Made by a program: the position numbers and the translations under genes. This document shows positions 33,970 through 43,717 of a stretch of DNA of 64,000 bases, in pieces; positions within the stretch are counted from its first letter, which is position 1; each line of letters starts with the position of its first letter. The notes under the pieces were generated by a model. It worked only from the letters and a program-made list of their open reading frames with translations. It did no database searches and was not told the DNA's origin. The stretch is from Duganella rivi. GTDB taxonomy: Bacteria > Pseudomonadota > Gammaproteobacteria > Burkholderiales > Burkholderiaceae_D. Where the stretch lies: NCBI RefSeq assembly GCF_009857435.1, contig NZ_WWCK01000002.1, positions 1 to 64,000 of the forward strand, read 5' to 3'.

Positions 33970-35858
33970 TGGACGATATGCTGAAGGATTTCGTCGTTGA
34001 GGCGATGGATCTGGCGGTCAACGTGGAGGAGCACCTGCTGCGCCTCGAACGCGACCCGGACAATAAAGAGACGCTGAATGCGGTGTTCCGTTCCTTCCAC
34101 ACGATCAAGGGCGGTGCTGGTTTCATGGGCTTGCCTGCGCTGGTCGCGGCCTGCCACCTGACCGAAAACTTGTTCGACGCATTGCGTACCGGTGCTGCGC
34201 CGGTCACCCCGCTGTCGATCGAAGCGGCGTTGCAGGCCTCCGGCTTTGTGGCCGACCAGCTGGCTGAACTGAACGACGGCGCCGAACCGAGCAGCCTGCC
34301 GGCCTTGCCGGGCGACCTGGAAGCGCTGTTGAACGACGCCATTGCCGGCAAGTCCGACTCGGCGCCGGCCAAGCCTGCCGCCGCACCGGCGCCTGCCGCT
34401 GCCGCGCCAGCCCCGGTTGCCGCTGCTGCGGTCGCTGCGCCAGCCGCCGCGCCATCGGCCGACGGCCTGGACTGGGAAGGCATGTATGAAAGCGTGATGC
34501 CGGCCGGTAGCTATACCCGTTCCGCACCGCCGCCTGCTGCAGTTGCTGCCGCACCGGCCGCTGCGCCGGCCGCGCCTACCTCGGCTGAAATCGCCGCCGT
34601 TGCTGCTGAAGTCAAGGCTGCGCCGCGCCGCGAAGCCTCCGAGAAAAAGGAGGAGCGCCCGCAAAGTGCACCGGCCAAGGAAGAATCGATCCGTATCGAC
34701 GCCGTCAAGCTGGACGCGCTGCTGGAAGTGGCTGGCGAATCGGTGCAGGCCGCCAACCAGGCCGCCGTGCTGCTGGAACGCCTGATGCAGTTCAAGTTTG
34801 AGGGCCAGGCGCAAACGCTGATGTCGACGCTGGCTGAAACGCTGGAACGCGCCTCGCGCTACTCGACCGAACTGCAGCGCGCCACGCTGGCAACCCGCAT
34901 GCAGCCGGTGGGCCGCCTGTTCCAGAAATTCCCGCGACTGGTGCGCGAACTGGCCAAGGATCTGGGCAAGGAAGTCGATCTGAACATCGAGGGTGCGGAG
35001 ACCGAAGTCGACCGCGTGGTGGTCGATTCGCTGTACGATCCGCTGGTGCACATGCTGCGCAACTCGCTCGACCACGGGGTGGAAACGCCGGAAGAGCGCG
35101 CCATTGCCGGCAAGCCGATCAAGTCCTTCATCCAGTTGAAAGCATGGCAGGAAGCCAACAGCGTCATGATCGTGCTGCAAGATGACGGCAAGGGCATGGA
35201 TCCGGTCAAGCTGCGCGCCAAGGCGCTGCAGAAGGGTCTGATTTCCGAATCAGCGCAGCTTTCCACCGACGATTGCCTGCAACTGGTATTCTTACCGGGT
35301 TTCTCGACCAAGGAAGTGGCATCGAGCGTGTCCGGCCGCGGCGTCGGCATGGACGTGGTGAAGACCGCCGTGGAGAAAAACCGCGGCGCGATCCAGATCG
35401 AGTCCGAGCTGGGCAAGGGCACCAAGTTCTCCATCCGCCTGCCGATCGAGCTGTCGATTGTGCCGACCATGCTGGTGTCGACCTCGGGCGCCGCGCTGGC
35501 GCTGCCGATGGCCGTGGTGCAGCGTGTGGTCGAGCTGCCGGAAGTGTTCATGGAAGTGGGCGGCGCGCCGGTCTTGAAAGACCAGGGCCGTCCGCTGCCG
35601 GTGCGCTCGCTGGCCGATTCGCTCGGCTACGAGAGCTGCCGCGAGAAGGTGGGTATTGTTGTCTCGGCACCACAGCCTTACATCCTGGCCGTGGAAGCGG
35701 TGGACGGCACTGCCGACCTGGTGATTAAACCAATGACCGCGATTACCGTCGAGGGCATTACCGGCACGGCTCGCTCCGCCGAGGGCGAGCTGGTGCTAGT
35801 GGTAGGCCTATCGTTCCTAATGGACGGTTGTCGAGGTAGTGTACGCATGGCGGCCTGA
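33969..35858 (+). CDS. cheA: Chemotaxis histidine kinase CheA
   Basis: A 629-residue kinase that takes signals from chemoreceptors and phosphorylates CheY and CheB. The P1 domain carries phosphoacceptor His44 in FRSFHTIKGGAGFMGL. A long Ala/Pro-rich linker (about residues 120-230) stands where the CheY-binding P2 domain normally lies, so P2 appears absent or very reduced. Dimerisation P3 follows, then the ATPase P4 with N-box HMLRNSLDHGVETPEER, G1 DDGKGMDP and G2 SGRGVGMDVVKTAVEKN, and the CheW-like P5 domain. A strong terminator comes right after, so cheZ-cheA is a two-gene unit. Confidence 0.95.
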   Translation: MDDMLKDFVVEAMDLAVNVEEHLLRLERDPDNKETLNAVFRSFHTIKGGAGFMGLPALVAACHLTENLFDALRTGAAPVTPLSIEAALQASGFVADQLAELNDGAEPSSLPALPGDLEALLNDAIAGKSDSAPAKPAAAPAPAAAAPAPVAAAAVAAPAAAPSADGLDWEGMYESVMPAGSYTRSAPPPAAVAAAPAAAPAAPTSAEIAAVAAEVKAAPRREASEKKEERPQSAPAKEESIRIDAVKLDALLEVAGESVQAANQAAVLLERLMQFKFEGQAQTLMSTLAETLERASRYSTELQRATLATRMQPVGRLFQKFPRLVRELAKDLGKEVDLNIEGAETEVDRVVVDSLYDPLVHMLRNSLDHGVETPEERAIAGKPIKSFIQLKAWQEANSVMIVLQDDGKGMDPVKLRAKALQKGLISESAQLSTDDCLQLVFLPGFSTKEVASSVSGRGVGMDVVKTAVEKNRGAIQIESELGKGTKFSIRLPIELSIVPTMLVSTSGAALALPMAVVQRVVELPEVFMEVGGAPVLKDQGRPLPVRSLADSLGYESCREKVGIVVSAPQPYILAVEAVDGTADLVIKPMTAITVEGITGTARSAEGELVLVVGLSFLMDGCRGSVRMAA

Positions 35859-35886
35859 GTCGAAAGACCGGGTTAGAAGGAACCGA

Positions 35887-35915
35887 AGCCTGCGTCCCAC
35901 GCAGGCTTTTTTTTT
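35887..35915 (+). terminator. Rho-independent terminator after cheA
   Basis: Perfect 9-bp stem AGCCTGCGT/ACGCAGGCT with a CCC loop, followed by nine T residues counting the last stem base. It ends the cheZ-cheA transcript. Confidence 0.93.
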
Positions 35916-35953
35916 CGGTATCACAATTAGTACCCCGCACGGCGGTATGCCGC

Positions 35954-35983
35954 GGGGTCTGACCCCGTACGGGGTCAGACCCC
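35954..35983. repeat. Extragenic palindrome, copy 2
   Basis: The same perfect 30-bp palindrome as at 9288-9317 (arms GGGGTCTGACCCC and GGGGTCAGACCCC around GTAC). Outer inverted arms TACCCCGCAC (35931-35940) and GTGCGGGGTA (35993-36002) give an element of about 72 bp. It lies behind the cheA terminator. Confidence 0.88.
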
Positions 35984-36141
35984 TCTCACGTAGTGCGGGG
36001 TAGCAGTATCAAGGGGTCATACCAAGTCGATCGGTATGCAGAAGGCGTCGGGCTCAAGAGGCTGGACAGCGGTGGCTGCTATTGCATTGCACAATATGGC
36101 ATAATCAAGTTGGATAATCGTAGCAGTACGCAAACATCATC

Positions 36142-37542
36142 ATGAAGACGCTTTACGACAAACTCTGGGAATCCCACGTGGTCCGTACCGAAGAGGACGG
36201 CACCACGATCCTGTACATCGACCGTCACCTCGTGCACGAAGTCACCAGCCCGCAAGCTTTCGACGGCCTGCGCGCCGCCAATCGCCAGCCGTGGCGCCTA
36301 TCGGCCAACCTGGCCGTGGCCGACCACAACGTGCCGACCACCTCGCGCGCCGAAGGCATTGCCGACCCGGTCTCGCGCCTGCAAGTGGAAACGCTGGACA
36401 AGAACGCCAAGTCCTACGGTCTGACTTACTTCAACATGAACGACAAGCGCCAGGGCATCGTGCACGTGATCGGCCCTGAGCAGGGCGCGACCTTGCCGGG
36501 CATGACCGTGGTCTGCGGCGACTCGCACACCTCGACCCACGGCGCGTTCGGCGCGCTGGCGCACGGCATCGGCACCTCGGAAGTGGAGCACGTGCTGGCC
36601 ACCCAGACCCTGTTGCAAAAGAAATCGAAAGCCATGCTGGTGGAAGTCAACGGCGTGCTGCCGGCCGGCGTGACTGCGAAAGATATCGTACTGGCGATCA
36701 TCGGCAAGATCGGCACCGCCGGCGGCACCGGCTACTGCATGGAATTTGGCGGCTCGGCCATCCGCGCGTTGTCGATGGAAGGCCGCATGACGGTCTGCAA
36801 TATGGCAATTGAAGCGGGCGCGCGCGCCGGCATCATCGGCGTCGACGACACCACCATCAACTATGTGAAAGGCCGTCCGTTCTCGCCGGCTGGCCCGCAC
36901 TGGGATCAAGCCGTCGCTTACTGGCGCACGCTGCACACCGATCCGGGCGCCAAGTTCGACCTGGTCGTGACCTTGAACGCCGCCGAGATCAAGCCGCAAG
37001 TGACCTGGGGCACCTCGCCCGAGATGGTGCTGCCGGTCGATGGCCGCGTGCCTGATCCTGATCACGAAAAAGACAGCGTCAAGCGCAACGCCATGGAAAA
37101 GGCACTGGTCTATATGGACTTGAAGCCAAACACCGCCATCGAAGATATCCGCATCGACAAGGTGTTCATCGGCTCCTGCACCAACTCGCGCATTGAAGAT
37201 TTGCGCGCGGCGGCAGCGGTGGTACGCGGCAAGCAGCGCGCATCCAACGTCAAGCTGGCGCTGGTGGTGCCCGGCTCGGGCCTGGTGAAAGAGCAAGCCG
37301 AGCGTGAAGGCCTGGATCAGATCTTTAAGGCCGCTGGTTTTGAATGGCGCGAACCGGGCTGCTCGATGTGCCTGGCGATGAATGCCGACCGCCTGGAACC
37401 GGGCGAGCGCTGCGCGTCGACCTCCAACCGTAACTTCGAAGGACGTCAGGGCCAAGGCGGCCGCACCCACCTGGTGTCGCCTGCGATGGCTGCGGCAGCC
37501 GGTATCGCCGGTCACTTTGTCGACGTACGCGCACTGCACTGA
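36142..37542 (+). CDS. leuC: 3-isopropylmalate dehydratase large subunit
   Basis: A 466-residue aconitase-family subunit that, with LeuD, converts 2-isopropylmalate to 3-isopropylmalate in leucine synthesis. The three 4Fe-4S cysteines are in [14 protein letters not shown] and [11 protein letters not shown]. Other typical segments are [20 protein letters not shown] and the C-terminal [20 protein letters not shown]. Length is normal. It starts the leuC-entericidin-leuD-leuB-asd run. leuA is not in the window. Confidence 0.97.
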   Translation: MKTLYDKLWESHVVRTEEDGTTILYIDRHLVHEVTSPQAFDGLRAANRQPWRLSANLAVADHNVPTTSRAEGIADPVSRLQVETLDKNAKSYGLTYFNMNDKRQGIVHVIGPEQGATLPGMTVVCGDSHTSTHGAFGALAHGIGTSEVEHVLATQTLLQKKSKAMLVEVNGVLPAGVTAKDIVLAIIGKIGTAGGTGYCMEFGGSAIRALSMEGRMTVCNMAIEAGARAGIIGVDDTTINYVKGRPFSPAGPHWDQAVAYWRTLHTDPGAKFDLVVTLNAAEIKPQVTWGTSPEMVLPVDGRVPDPDHEKDSVKRNAMEKALVYMDLKPNTAIEDIRIDKVFIGSCTNSRIEDLRAAAAVVRGKQRASNVKLALVVPGSGLVKEQAEREGLDQIFKAAGFEWREPGCSMCLAMNADRLEPGERCASTSNRNFEGRQGQGGRTHLVSPAMAAAAGIAGHFVDVRALH

Positions 37543-37599
37543 CGCAGTTTTATAAATGAAAAACGCGGCTGAGGCGCCGCACAACTGTTAGGAACCATC

Positions 37600-37725
37600 A
37601 TGAAAAAGATCTTCGCACTGACCATTATCGCTACCTTCGTACTGACTGGCTGCAACACCATTTCCGGCATGGGCAAGGACATCCAAAAAGCGGGGCAGGC
37701 GGTGCAAGGCGCCTCAGGCCATTAA
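37600..37725 (+). CDS. Entericidin-like small lipoprotein
   Basis: A 41-residue lipoprotein between leuC and leuD. The signal peptide [18 protein letters not shown] ends with a lipobox (LTGC), so only about 24 residues remain after processing: [20 protein letters not shown] and a short end. This matches the entericidin A/B family of small membrane lipoproteins, stress-linked in enterobacteria. A TTAGGA ribosome-binding site precedes the ATG. It is too short for many gene finders but is well supported by the family pattern. Confidence 0.88.
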   Translation: MKKIFALTIIATFVLTGCNTISGMGKDIQKAGQAVQGASGH

Positions 37726-37765
37726 AAATCCGGCGGGCCAGGCGCCCGTCCACAGTAGAACGATC

Positions 37766-38413
37766 ATGGAAAAATTTACGATTTATGAAGGTTTGGTTGC
37801 GCCGCTGGATCGCGCCAATGTCGATACCGACGCCATCATCCCCAAGCAATTCCTGAAGTCCATCCACCGCACCGGCTTTGGCCCCAACCTGTTTGACGAG
37901 TGGCGCTATCTCGACCACGGTGAACCGGGCATGGACAACAGCAAGCGTCCGCTGAACCCGGAGTTCGTGCTGAACGAAGCGCGCTACCAGGGCGCCTCGA
38001 TCCTGCTGACCCGCAAAAACTTCGGCTGCGGCTCCTCGCGCGAGCACGCGCCGTGGGCGCTCGATCAATACGGCTTCCGCGCGATCGTCGCGCCGTCGTT
38101 TGCCGACATCTTCTTCAACAACTGTTTCAAGAGCGGCTTGCTGCCCATCGTATTAACTGAAGCGCAGATCGATCATCTGTTCAACGAAGTCAAGGCCTTC
38201 CCCGGATACAAACTGGTGGTCGATCTTGAGCAGCAGCGCATTTCCACCAGCAACGGCAGCGTCTCCTACCCATTCGAGATCGACGCCTTCCGCAAATACT
38301 GCCTGATGAACGGGCTCGACGATATCGGCCTGACCCTGCGTCACGCCGACACTATCCGTGAATTCGAAGGGCGCCATCTGGCAAACCAACCATGGTTGGC
38401 TAACGTCATCTAA
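37766..38413 (+). CDS. leuD: 3-isopropylmalate dehydratase small subunit
   Basis: A 215-residue swivelling-domain subunit partnering LeuC. Typical motifs are [15 protein letters not shown] near the start and [20 protein letters not shown], which shapes the active site. [19 protein letters not shown] follows. Spacing is 40 bp from the entericidin gene and 11 bp to leuB. Confidence 0.97.
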   Translation: MEKFTIYEGLVAPLDRANVDTDAIIPKQFLKSIHRTGFGPNLFDEWRYLDHGEPGMDNSKRPLNPEFVLNEARYQGASILLTRKNFGCGSSREHAPWALDQYGFRAIVAPSFADIFFNNCFKSGLLPIVLTEAQIDHLFNEVKAFPGYKLVVDLEQQRISTSNGSVSYPFEIDAFRKYCLMNGLDDIGLTLRHADTIREFEGRHLANQPWLANVI

Positions 38414-38424
38414 AGATCGAAAAC

Positions 38425-39495
38425 ATGAAAATCGCAATCCTCCCGGGCGATGGCATCGGCCCGGAAATCGTCACGCAGGCAGTCAAGGTACTGAACGTGC
38501 TGGGCGAAAAATTTGAGATGGAAACCGCCCCGGTCGGCGGCGCCGGCTACGAAGCCAGCGGCCACCCGCTGCCGGAAGCCACGCTGAAGCTGGCCAAGGA
38601 CGCCGACGCGGTGCTGTTCGGCGCCGTTGGCGACTGGAAGTACGACACGCTGGATCGCCCGCTGCGTCCTGAGCAAGCGATTCTGGGTCTGCGTAAAAAT
38701 CTGGGCTTGTTCGGCAATCTGCGTCCGGCGATTCTGTACCCGGAACTGGCCGGCGCTTCGACGCTGAAGCCGGAAGTGGTGTCGGGCCTCGACATCCTGA
38801 TCGTGCGCGAACTGACCGGCGACATTTACTTCGGCCAGCCGCGCGGCGTGCGCGAGTGCCCTGACGGCCCGTTCAAAGGCCAGCGAGAAGGTTTCGACAC
38901 CATGCGCTACGCCGAAGGCGAAATCCGCCGCATCGCCCACGTGGCGTTCCAGGCGGCGCAAAAGCGCGGCAAGCGCCTGACTTCGGTGGACAAGGCGAAT
39001 GTGCTGGAGACTTTCCAGTTCTGGAAAGACATCGTCACCGACGTGCACAAGGAATACCCGGACGTGGCGCTCGATCACATGTACGTCGACAACGCGGCCA
39101 TGCAGCTGGTGCGCGCGCCGAAGAAGTTCGACGTCATCGTGACCGGCAATATGTTCGGCGACATTCTGTCCGACGCAGCGGCCATGCTGACCGGTTCGAT
39201 CGGCATGCTGCCATCGGCCTCGCTGGATGCCAACAACAAGGGCTTGTACGAGCCATCGCATGGTTCGGCGCCGGATATCGCCGGCAAAGGCATCGCCAAT
39301 CCATTGGCAACCATTCTGTCGGCCGCCATGATGCTGCGTTTCTCGCTGAACAAAGTTGAGCAAGCAGACCGCATCGAAAACGCCGTCAAGAAAGTGCTGG
39401 CACAAGGCCTGCGCACTGCCGACATCTACGAAGAAGGCGCCACCAAAGTGGGCACCGAAGAGATGGGCAACGCGGTCGTCAAAGCACTGGCATAA
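38425..39495 (+). CDS. leuB: 3-isopropylmalate dehydrogenase
   Basis: A 356-residue NAD-dependent enzyme that oxidises 3-isopropylmalate, third step of leucine synthesis. It begins [16 protein letters not shown] and has [14 protein letters not shown], the catalytic Lys/Asp region [27 protein letters not shown], and the NAD-binding signature [17 protein letters not shown], ending with [22 protein letters not shown] residues ([16 protein letters not shown]). Standard length. Confidence 0.97.
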   Translation: MKIAILPGDGIGPEIVTQAVKVLNVLGEKFEMETAPVGGAGYEASGHPLPEATLKLAKDADAVLFGAVGDWKYDTLDRPLRPEQAILGLRKNLGLFGNLRPAILYPELAGASTLKPEVVSGLDILIVRELTGDIYFGQPRGVRECPDGPFKGQREGFDTMRYAEGEIRRIAHVAFQAAQKRGKRLTSVDKANVLETFQFWKDIVTDVHKEYPDVALDHMYVDNAAMQLVRAPKKFDVIVTGNMFGDILSDAAAMLTGSIGMLPSASLDANNKGLYEPSHGSAPDIAGKGIANPLATILSAAMMLRFSLNKVEQADRIENAVKKVLAQGLRTADIYEEGATKVGTEEMGNAVVKALA

Positions 39496-39521
39496 AAAAT
39501 TTATAGACAAGGAAGAGCAAA

Positions 39522-40649
39522 ATGAAACTCGTAGGTCTGGTAGGTTGGCGCGGTATGGTAGGTTCGGTCCTGATGCAACGCATGCAGGAAGAGGGCGATT
39601 TCGCCCACATCGAACCGGTGTTCTTCACCACTTCGAATCCGGGCGGCAACGCACCGGCAATGGCCAAGAACGAAACCAAGCTGAAAAGCGCGACCGACAT
39701 CGACGAACTGAAAAAGTGCGAGATCATCATCTCGTGCCAAGGCGGCGATTACACCACCGAAGTATTCCCGAAACTGCGCGCAGCCGGCTGGAACGGCTAC
39801 TGGATCGATGCTGCATCGACCCTGCGCATGGAAAAAGACGCGGTCATCGTGCTGGATCCAGTGAACATGCACGTCATCAAGGACGCGCTGGGCAAGGGCG
39901 TAAAGAACTTCATCGGCGGTAACTGCACCGTGTCGTGCATGCTGATCGGTTTGGGCGGCCTGTTCCAGCACGGCCTGGTCGATTGGATGACCTCCATGAC
40001 CTACCAGGCGGCATCGGGCGGCGGTGCACAGCACATGCGCGAACTGCTGACCCAGTTCGGCACCATCAACGGCGCGGTCAAGCCGCTGCTGGACGATCCT
40101 GCTTCGGCCATCCTGGAAATCGACCGTCAGGTGCTGGCAACCCAGCACGGTCTGTCGGCTGACGAGACCAAGCAGTTTGGCGTGCCGCTGGCCGGCAACC
40201 TGATCCCTTGGATCGACAAAGACCTGGGCAACGGCCAGTCGAAGGAAGAGTGGAAGGGCGGCGCCGAGACCAACAAGATTCTGGGCTTGGGCCCGGACTT
40301 CGGTTCGAAAGCGATCCCTGTGGACGGCCTGTGTGTGCGTATCGGTGCCATGCGCTGCCACTCGCAAGCACTGACTATCAAGCTGAACAAGGATGTGCCG
40401 CTGGATGAAATTACCGACATCATCGCCTCGGCCAACCAGTGGGCCAAGGTTGTGCCTAACACCCGCGAAGCGTCGATGAAAGACCTGTCGCCAGCGGCGG
40501 TGACCGGTAGCCTGACGATTCCGGTCGGCCGTCTGCGCAAGATGAGCATGGGCCCAGAGTACCTGTCGGCCTTTACCGTCGGCGACCAACTGCTGTGGGG
40601 CGCGGCTGAACCACTGCGCCGCATGCTGCGCATCGTTCTGGACCAGTAA
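39522..40649 (+). CDS. asd: Aspartate-semialdehyde dehydrogenase
   Basis: A 375-residue enzyme converting aspartyl phosphate to aspartate semialdehyde, the branch point for lysine, threonine, methionine and diaminopimelate. It begins [20 protein letters not shown] with the NADP-binding GWRGMVGS motif. The active-site Cys lies in [14 protein letters not shown], and catalytic His in [16 protein letters not shown]. This is the long gamma/beta-proteobacterial Asd type. An AGGAAGAG ribosome-binding site precedes it; a palindrome and a terminator follow. Confidence 0.96.
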   Translation: MKLVGLVGWRGMVGSVLMQRMQEEGDFAHIEPVFFTTSNPGGNAPAMAKNETKLKSATDIDELKKCEIIISCQGGDYTTEVFPKLRAAGWNGYWIDAASTLRMEKDAVIVLDPVNMHVIKDALGKGVKNFIGGNCTVSCMLIGLGGLFQHGLVDWMTSMTYQAASGGGAQHMRELLTQFGTINGAVKPLLDDPASAILEIDRQVLATQHGLSADETKQFGVPLAGNLIPWIDKDLGNGQSKEEWKGGAETNKILGLGPDFGSKAIPVDGLCVRIGAMRCHSQALTIKLNKDVPLDEITDIIASANQWAKVVPNTREASMKDLSPAAVTGSLTIPVGRLRKMSMGPEYLSAFTVGDQLLWGAAEPLRRMLRIVLDQ

Positions 40650-40663
40650 ACCCGCACTGCCAC

Positions 40664-40697
40664 GCAGGGTCGGACCCCGTACGGGGGCCGACCCTGC
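40664..40697. repeat. Extragenic palindrome, copy 3
   Basis: Imperfect 34-bp palindrome with arms starting GCAGGGTCGG and ending CCGACCCTGC around CCCCGTACGGGG, one mismatched pair. It lies 15 bp after the asd stop. ACCCGCAC just upstream (40650-40657) matches the outer arm of the other copies. Confidence 0.82.
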
Positions 40698-40749
40698 AGC
40701 CGCGCACGCCGCACCATGCTGCAGGTTGTGGGGTTCATCGTCACAAGAG

Positions 40750-40793
40750 AAGGGCTTTTTCCTATGTGTTCTCATAGGGGAAAGCCCTTTTGT
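40750..40793. terminator. Hairpin terminator between asd and fimV
   Basis: A 17-bp stem (40750-40766 with 40773-40789), two G-U pairs, six-base loop and a short T-run after the right arm. Core strings AGGGCTTT and AAAGCCCT pair. It probably ends the leu-asd transcript; A-rich sequence on the left gives some terminator character on the other strand as well. Confidence 0.8.
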
Positions 40794-40897
40794 TGGTTTA
40801 CAGTGGTGCAAAGCTTGCATGCTCCTGAGCATGATGTTATGTTGGTATATCCGGGAAAGTAACATTTTCCCTCTGACAATCATAAAAACGCCACACT

Positions 40898-43657
40898 ATG
40901 CCTGTACAAAATCGCCCCTTTGTTTCGTTCGCGTTGAAGTCACTCACCAGCGCCGTTGCCAGCGCTGTTTTGTTGGCCGCGTCTGCAAATGCGGCGGGAC
41001 TAGGCAAGCTAACTGTCCTGTCGGCGCTGGGACAGCCGCTGCGGGCGGAAATTGAACTCACGGCCGTGACCCCGGACGAAGCGAGCGCTCTGGTCGCCAA
41101 GCTGGCGCCGGCCGAGGCCTTCCGTTCGGCGAATATCGATTTCAACCCGGCGCTGATGTCGCTGCGGTTTGAAGTGGAGCCGCGCAACGGCAAGCAAGTA
41201 ATCAAAGTGACCTCCAGCCAGCCGATCAACGAGCCGTTCGTCGACATGCTGCTGGAACTGAACTGGACTGGCGGCCGCATGGTGCGCGAGTACACCTTCC
41301 TGCTGGATCCGCCTGACCTGCGCGCTACCCAGGCGCCGCAAGTGACCGCGCCGGTAGACCTCGGTAACCGCGTGGCGCCGTCCGCCGCGCCGGCCCCGGC
41401 CCCGGCGCCAGCGGCAACGCCGGCTCCGGCCGCTGCGGCAGCGCAGCCAGCCCGTCCGCCAGTCGCACCAGCGGCCAAGACCGCCGCCAGCGAATACACC
41501 GTCAAAGCCGGCGACAACCTGACTCGCATCGCCAATCAAGTGAAGCCGGTGGATGTATCGCTGGATTTGATGCTGGTAGCGCTATACCGCGCCAATCCTG
41601 AAGCGTTCAGTGGCAACAATATGAACCGCCTGAAATCGGGCCAGATCCTGGCCGTGCCGGATTCGGACGCGATCCGCAATGCCGGCAGCGATAGCGAGGC
41701 ACGCGGCGTGGTGGTTGCACACGCAGCCGACTTCAACGCCTACCGTGCCAAGCTGGCAGGCCAGGTGGCCGCCAGCGCGCCGGCCAAGGAAGCCGATCCA
41801 ACGCAAAACGTCTCCGGCAAAATCACCGCCAAGGTGGAAGAGAAACCAACCGCCACCAACACCGCCAAGGACAAGCTGACACTGTCCAAGGCCACCGCCA
41901 GCGCGCCGCAGCAAGGCAAGACGGGCCAAGCGGCGGAAGAAGACAAGATCGCCAAGCAAAAGCAGGTGGACGAAGCCGCCGCCCGCGTCAAGGAACTGGA
42001 AAAGAACGTCAACGATCTTGAAAAGTTGATGGCGGTGAAGAGCAAGGCTGCTGCCGACGCCAGGAAGCCATCGGCTTCCGCCTCGGCTGCTGCATCGGCC
42101 GCTTCCGGCGTGGTCACGATGGACGTGACGCCGCAGGAGCACAAACCGAAGCGCACGCTGGTGTTGCCGCCGAAGAAGCTGGCCGAGCCAAGCTTCTTCG
42201 AAACCCTGATGGACAACATCAACTACGTTGGTGCTGCCCTGGCGGCCGTGTTGCTGGGCGTGGTCGGCATCATGGCCTCGCGCCGTCGCAAGAAATTCGT
42301 GGTGCCGGCGGAAGAACCGTCCATCCTCGGCGACACCGCCATCCCGCCGCAAACGCCGCTGATCGCCGATGCCGGCGGCCAGAGCGTCGATACCAACAAC
42401 AGCGTGTTCAACTCGAACTTCGCGCCATCGGCCAGCCAGCTCGATACCAATGAGGTTGATCCGGTCGCGGAAGCCGACGTCTACATCGCTTACGGCCGCG
42501 ACGCACAGGCGGAAGAGATCCTGAAAGAAGCGCTGCGCACCCAGCCTGAGCGTCACGCCGTGCGCCTGAAACTGCTGGAAATCTACGTGGCACGCAAAGA
42601 TGCGCGCTCGTTTGAAACGCAGGCGTCGGAACTGTACGCGATCACCCGCGGCCAAGGCGACGAGTGGGCGCAAGCCGCCGCCATGGGCCAAAGCCTGGAT
42701 CCAGCCAATCCGCTGTACACCATGGGCAAGGATAGCGGCGACACGCCGTTTGCTGCCGCCCCGGTTGCCACCGCCGCCGTGGTTGGTGCTGCCGCCGCAG
42801 CCGCCGCCGCTGAGCCGGACTTCGGCAATGATTTCGGCGCAACCTATACTCCGGCCGAGGCGCCAGCCGCAGCTGCTCCGCTGGATCTGGATCTGAGCCA
42901 GGACGCTGCACCAGCGCCGGCACCTGCGCCAGCCCCGGCAGACCCGCTGGCCGACTTCAACGATCTCGACTTCGGCGCCGATCTCGACACCGCGCTGCCG
43001 CAAGCAGCCGATGCCGCAATCTCGCCAGCCTCGGTCGCAGCCGAATCCGACAACCTGATGGACTTCGACTTGGGCGGACTGAGCTTTGAGCCAGTCTCGG
43101 CGCCGGCCGCGCCAGCCATCGAAGTGCCAGCAGCTGCGCCGGCCCCAGCCGACGACCTGGGCATGGACTTCGGCCTCGATCTGCCATCGTCCGCGCCGGC
43201 TGAAGAGAGCAAGCCTTCGTCCGCCACCGATCCGCTGGATCTGGACTTGGCTGGCTTTGATATCCCAGAAGTACCGGCCCTGAGCGAACCGCCGAAAGCG
43301 GACGCCGGCGCGCTCGACTTCGACACCAGCCTCGACCTGCCGCCGGAAGTGGAAAGCATCACCGCCGCACCGCCACCGGCCGCGCAGGAATTTGACCTGT
43401 CCAGCATCGATCTGGATCTGGACAACCTGGGCGGCGGCGCAGCCACGGCCACCGAAGCGCCGGCCGCAGCCGCGCCGGTCAGCAACGAGCCGCTGTCCGC
43501 CCATCACATGGAAATGGACACCAAGCTGGATCTCGCCGACGCCTACCAGGAAATCGGCGATAAGGAAGGCGCACGCGAACTGCTGGATGAAGTGCTGCGC
43601 GGCGGTAATCCAGAGCAGGTTGCCAAGGCCAACCGCATGAAGGCTGCGCTGGGCTGA
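40898..43657 (+). CDS. fimV: FimV/HubP-family polar peptidoglycan-binding protein
   Basis: A 919-residue inner-membrane hub protein for polar organisation and type IV pili. After a signal peptide, the FimV N-domain reads GLGKLTVLSALGQPLRAEIE. A LysM domain (YTVKAGDNLTRIANQVKPVD to GQILAVPD) binds peptidoglycan. A coiled coil (VDEAAARVKELEKNVNDLEK) leads to one membrane helix (about residues 445-462, YVGAALAAVLLGVVGIMA). The cytoplasmic part has a TPR-like unit (VYIAYGRDAQAEEILKEAL), a long acidic Ala/Pro/Asp region and the FimV C-domain (KLDLADAYQEIGDKEGAREL). Its position upstream of truA matches Pseudomonas. Confidence 0.95.
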   Translation: MPVQNRPFVSFALKSLTSAVASAVLLAASANAAGLGKLTVLSALGQPLRAEIELTAVTPDEASALVAKLAPAEAFRSANIDFNPALMSLRFEVEPRNGKQVIKVTSSQPINEPFVDMLLELNWTGGRMVREYTFLLDPPDLRATQAPQVTAPVDLGNRVAPSAAPAPAPAPAATPAPAAAAAQPARPPVAPAAKTAASEYTVKAGDNLTRIANQVKPVDVSLDLMLVALYRANPEAFSGNNMNRLKSGQILAVPDSDAIRNAGSDSEARGVVVAHAADFNAYRAKLAGQVAASAPAKEADPTQNVSGKITAKVEEKPTATNTAKDKLTLSKATASAPQQGKTGQAAEEDKIAKQKQVDEAAARVKELEKNVNDLEKLMAVKSKAAADARKPSASASAAASAASGVVTMDVTPQEHKPKRTLVLPPKKLAEPSFFETLMDNINYVGAALAAVLLGVVGIMASRRRKKFVVPAEEPSILGDTAIPPQTPLIADAGGQSVDTNNSVFNSNFAPSASQLDTNEVDPVAEADVYIAYGRDAQAEEILKEALRTQPERHAVRLKLLEIYVARKDARSFETQASELYAITRGQGDEWAQAAAMGQSLDPANPLYTMGKDSGDTPFAAAPVATAAVVGAAAAAAAAEPDFGNDFGATYTPAEAPAAAAPLDLDLSQDAAPAPAPAPAPADPLADFNDLDFGADLDTALPQAADAAISPASVAAESDNLMDFDLGGLSFEPVSAPAAPAIEVPAAAPAPADDLGMDFGLDLPSSAPAEESKPSSATDPLDLDLAGFDIPEVPALSEPPKADAGALDFDTSLDLPPEVESITAAPPPAAQEFDLSSIDLDLDNLGGGAATATEAPAAAAPVSNEPLSAHHMEMDTKLDLADAYQEIGDKEGARELLDEVLRGGNPEQVAKANRMKAALG

Positions 43658-43681
43658 AGCATAGCCCGACCTGCGCCGTTA

Positions 43682-43687
43682 TATAAT
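43682..43687 (+). promoter_or_regulatory. -10 element upstream of truA
   Basis: A perfect TATAAT in the fimV-truA gap, 31 bp before the GTG start of truA. No clear -35 hexamer is seen, so the promoter assignment is tentative. Confidence 0.5.
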
Positions 43688-43717
43688 CGCTGATTCAGAC
43701 TTTTGGATTGGGCAGTA

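Noticed and set aside
41582..43507. A 641-codon minus-strand frame opposite fimV
   Set aside because: Low-complexity Gly/Arg composition with no family marks; it mirrors the Ala/Pro/Asp-rich FimV region.
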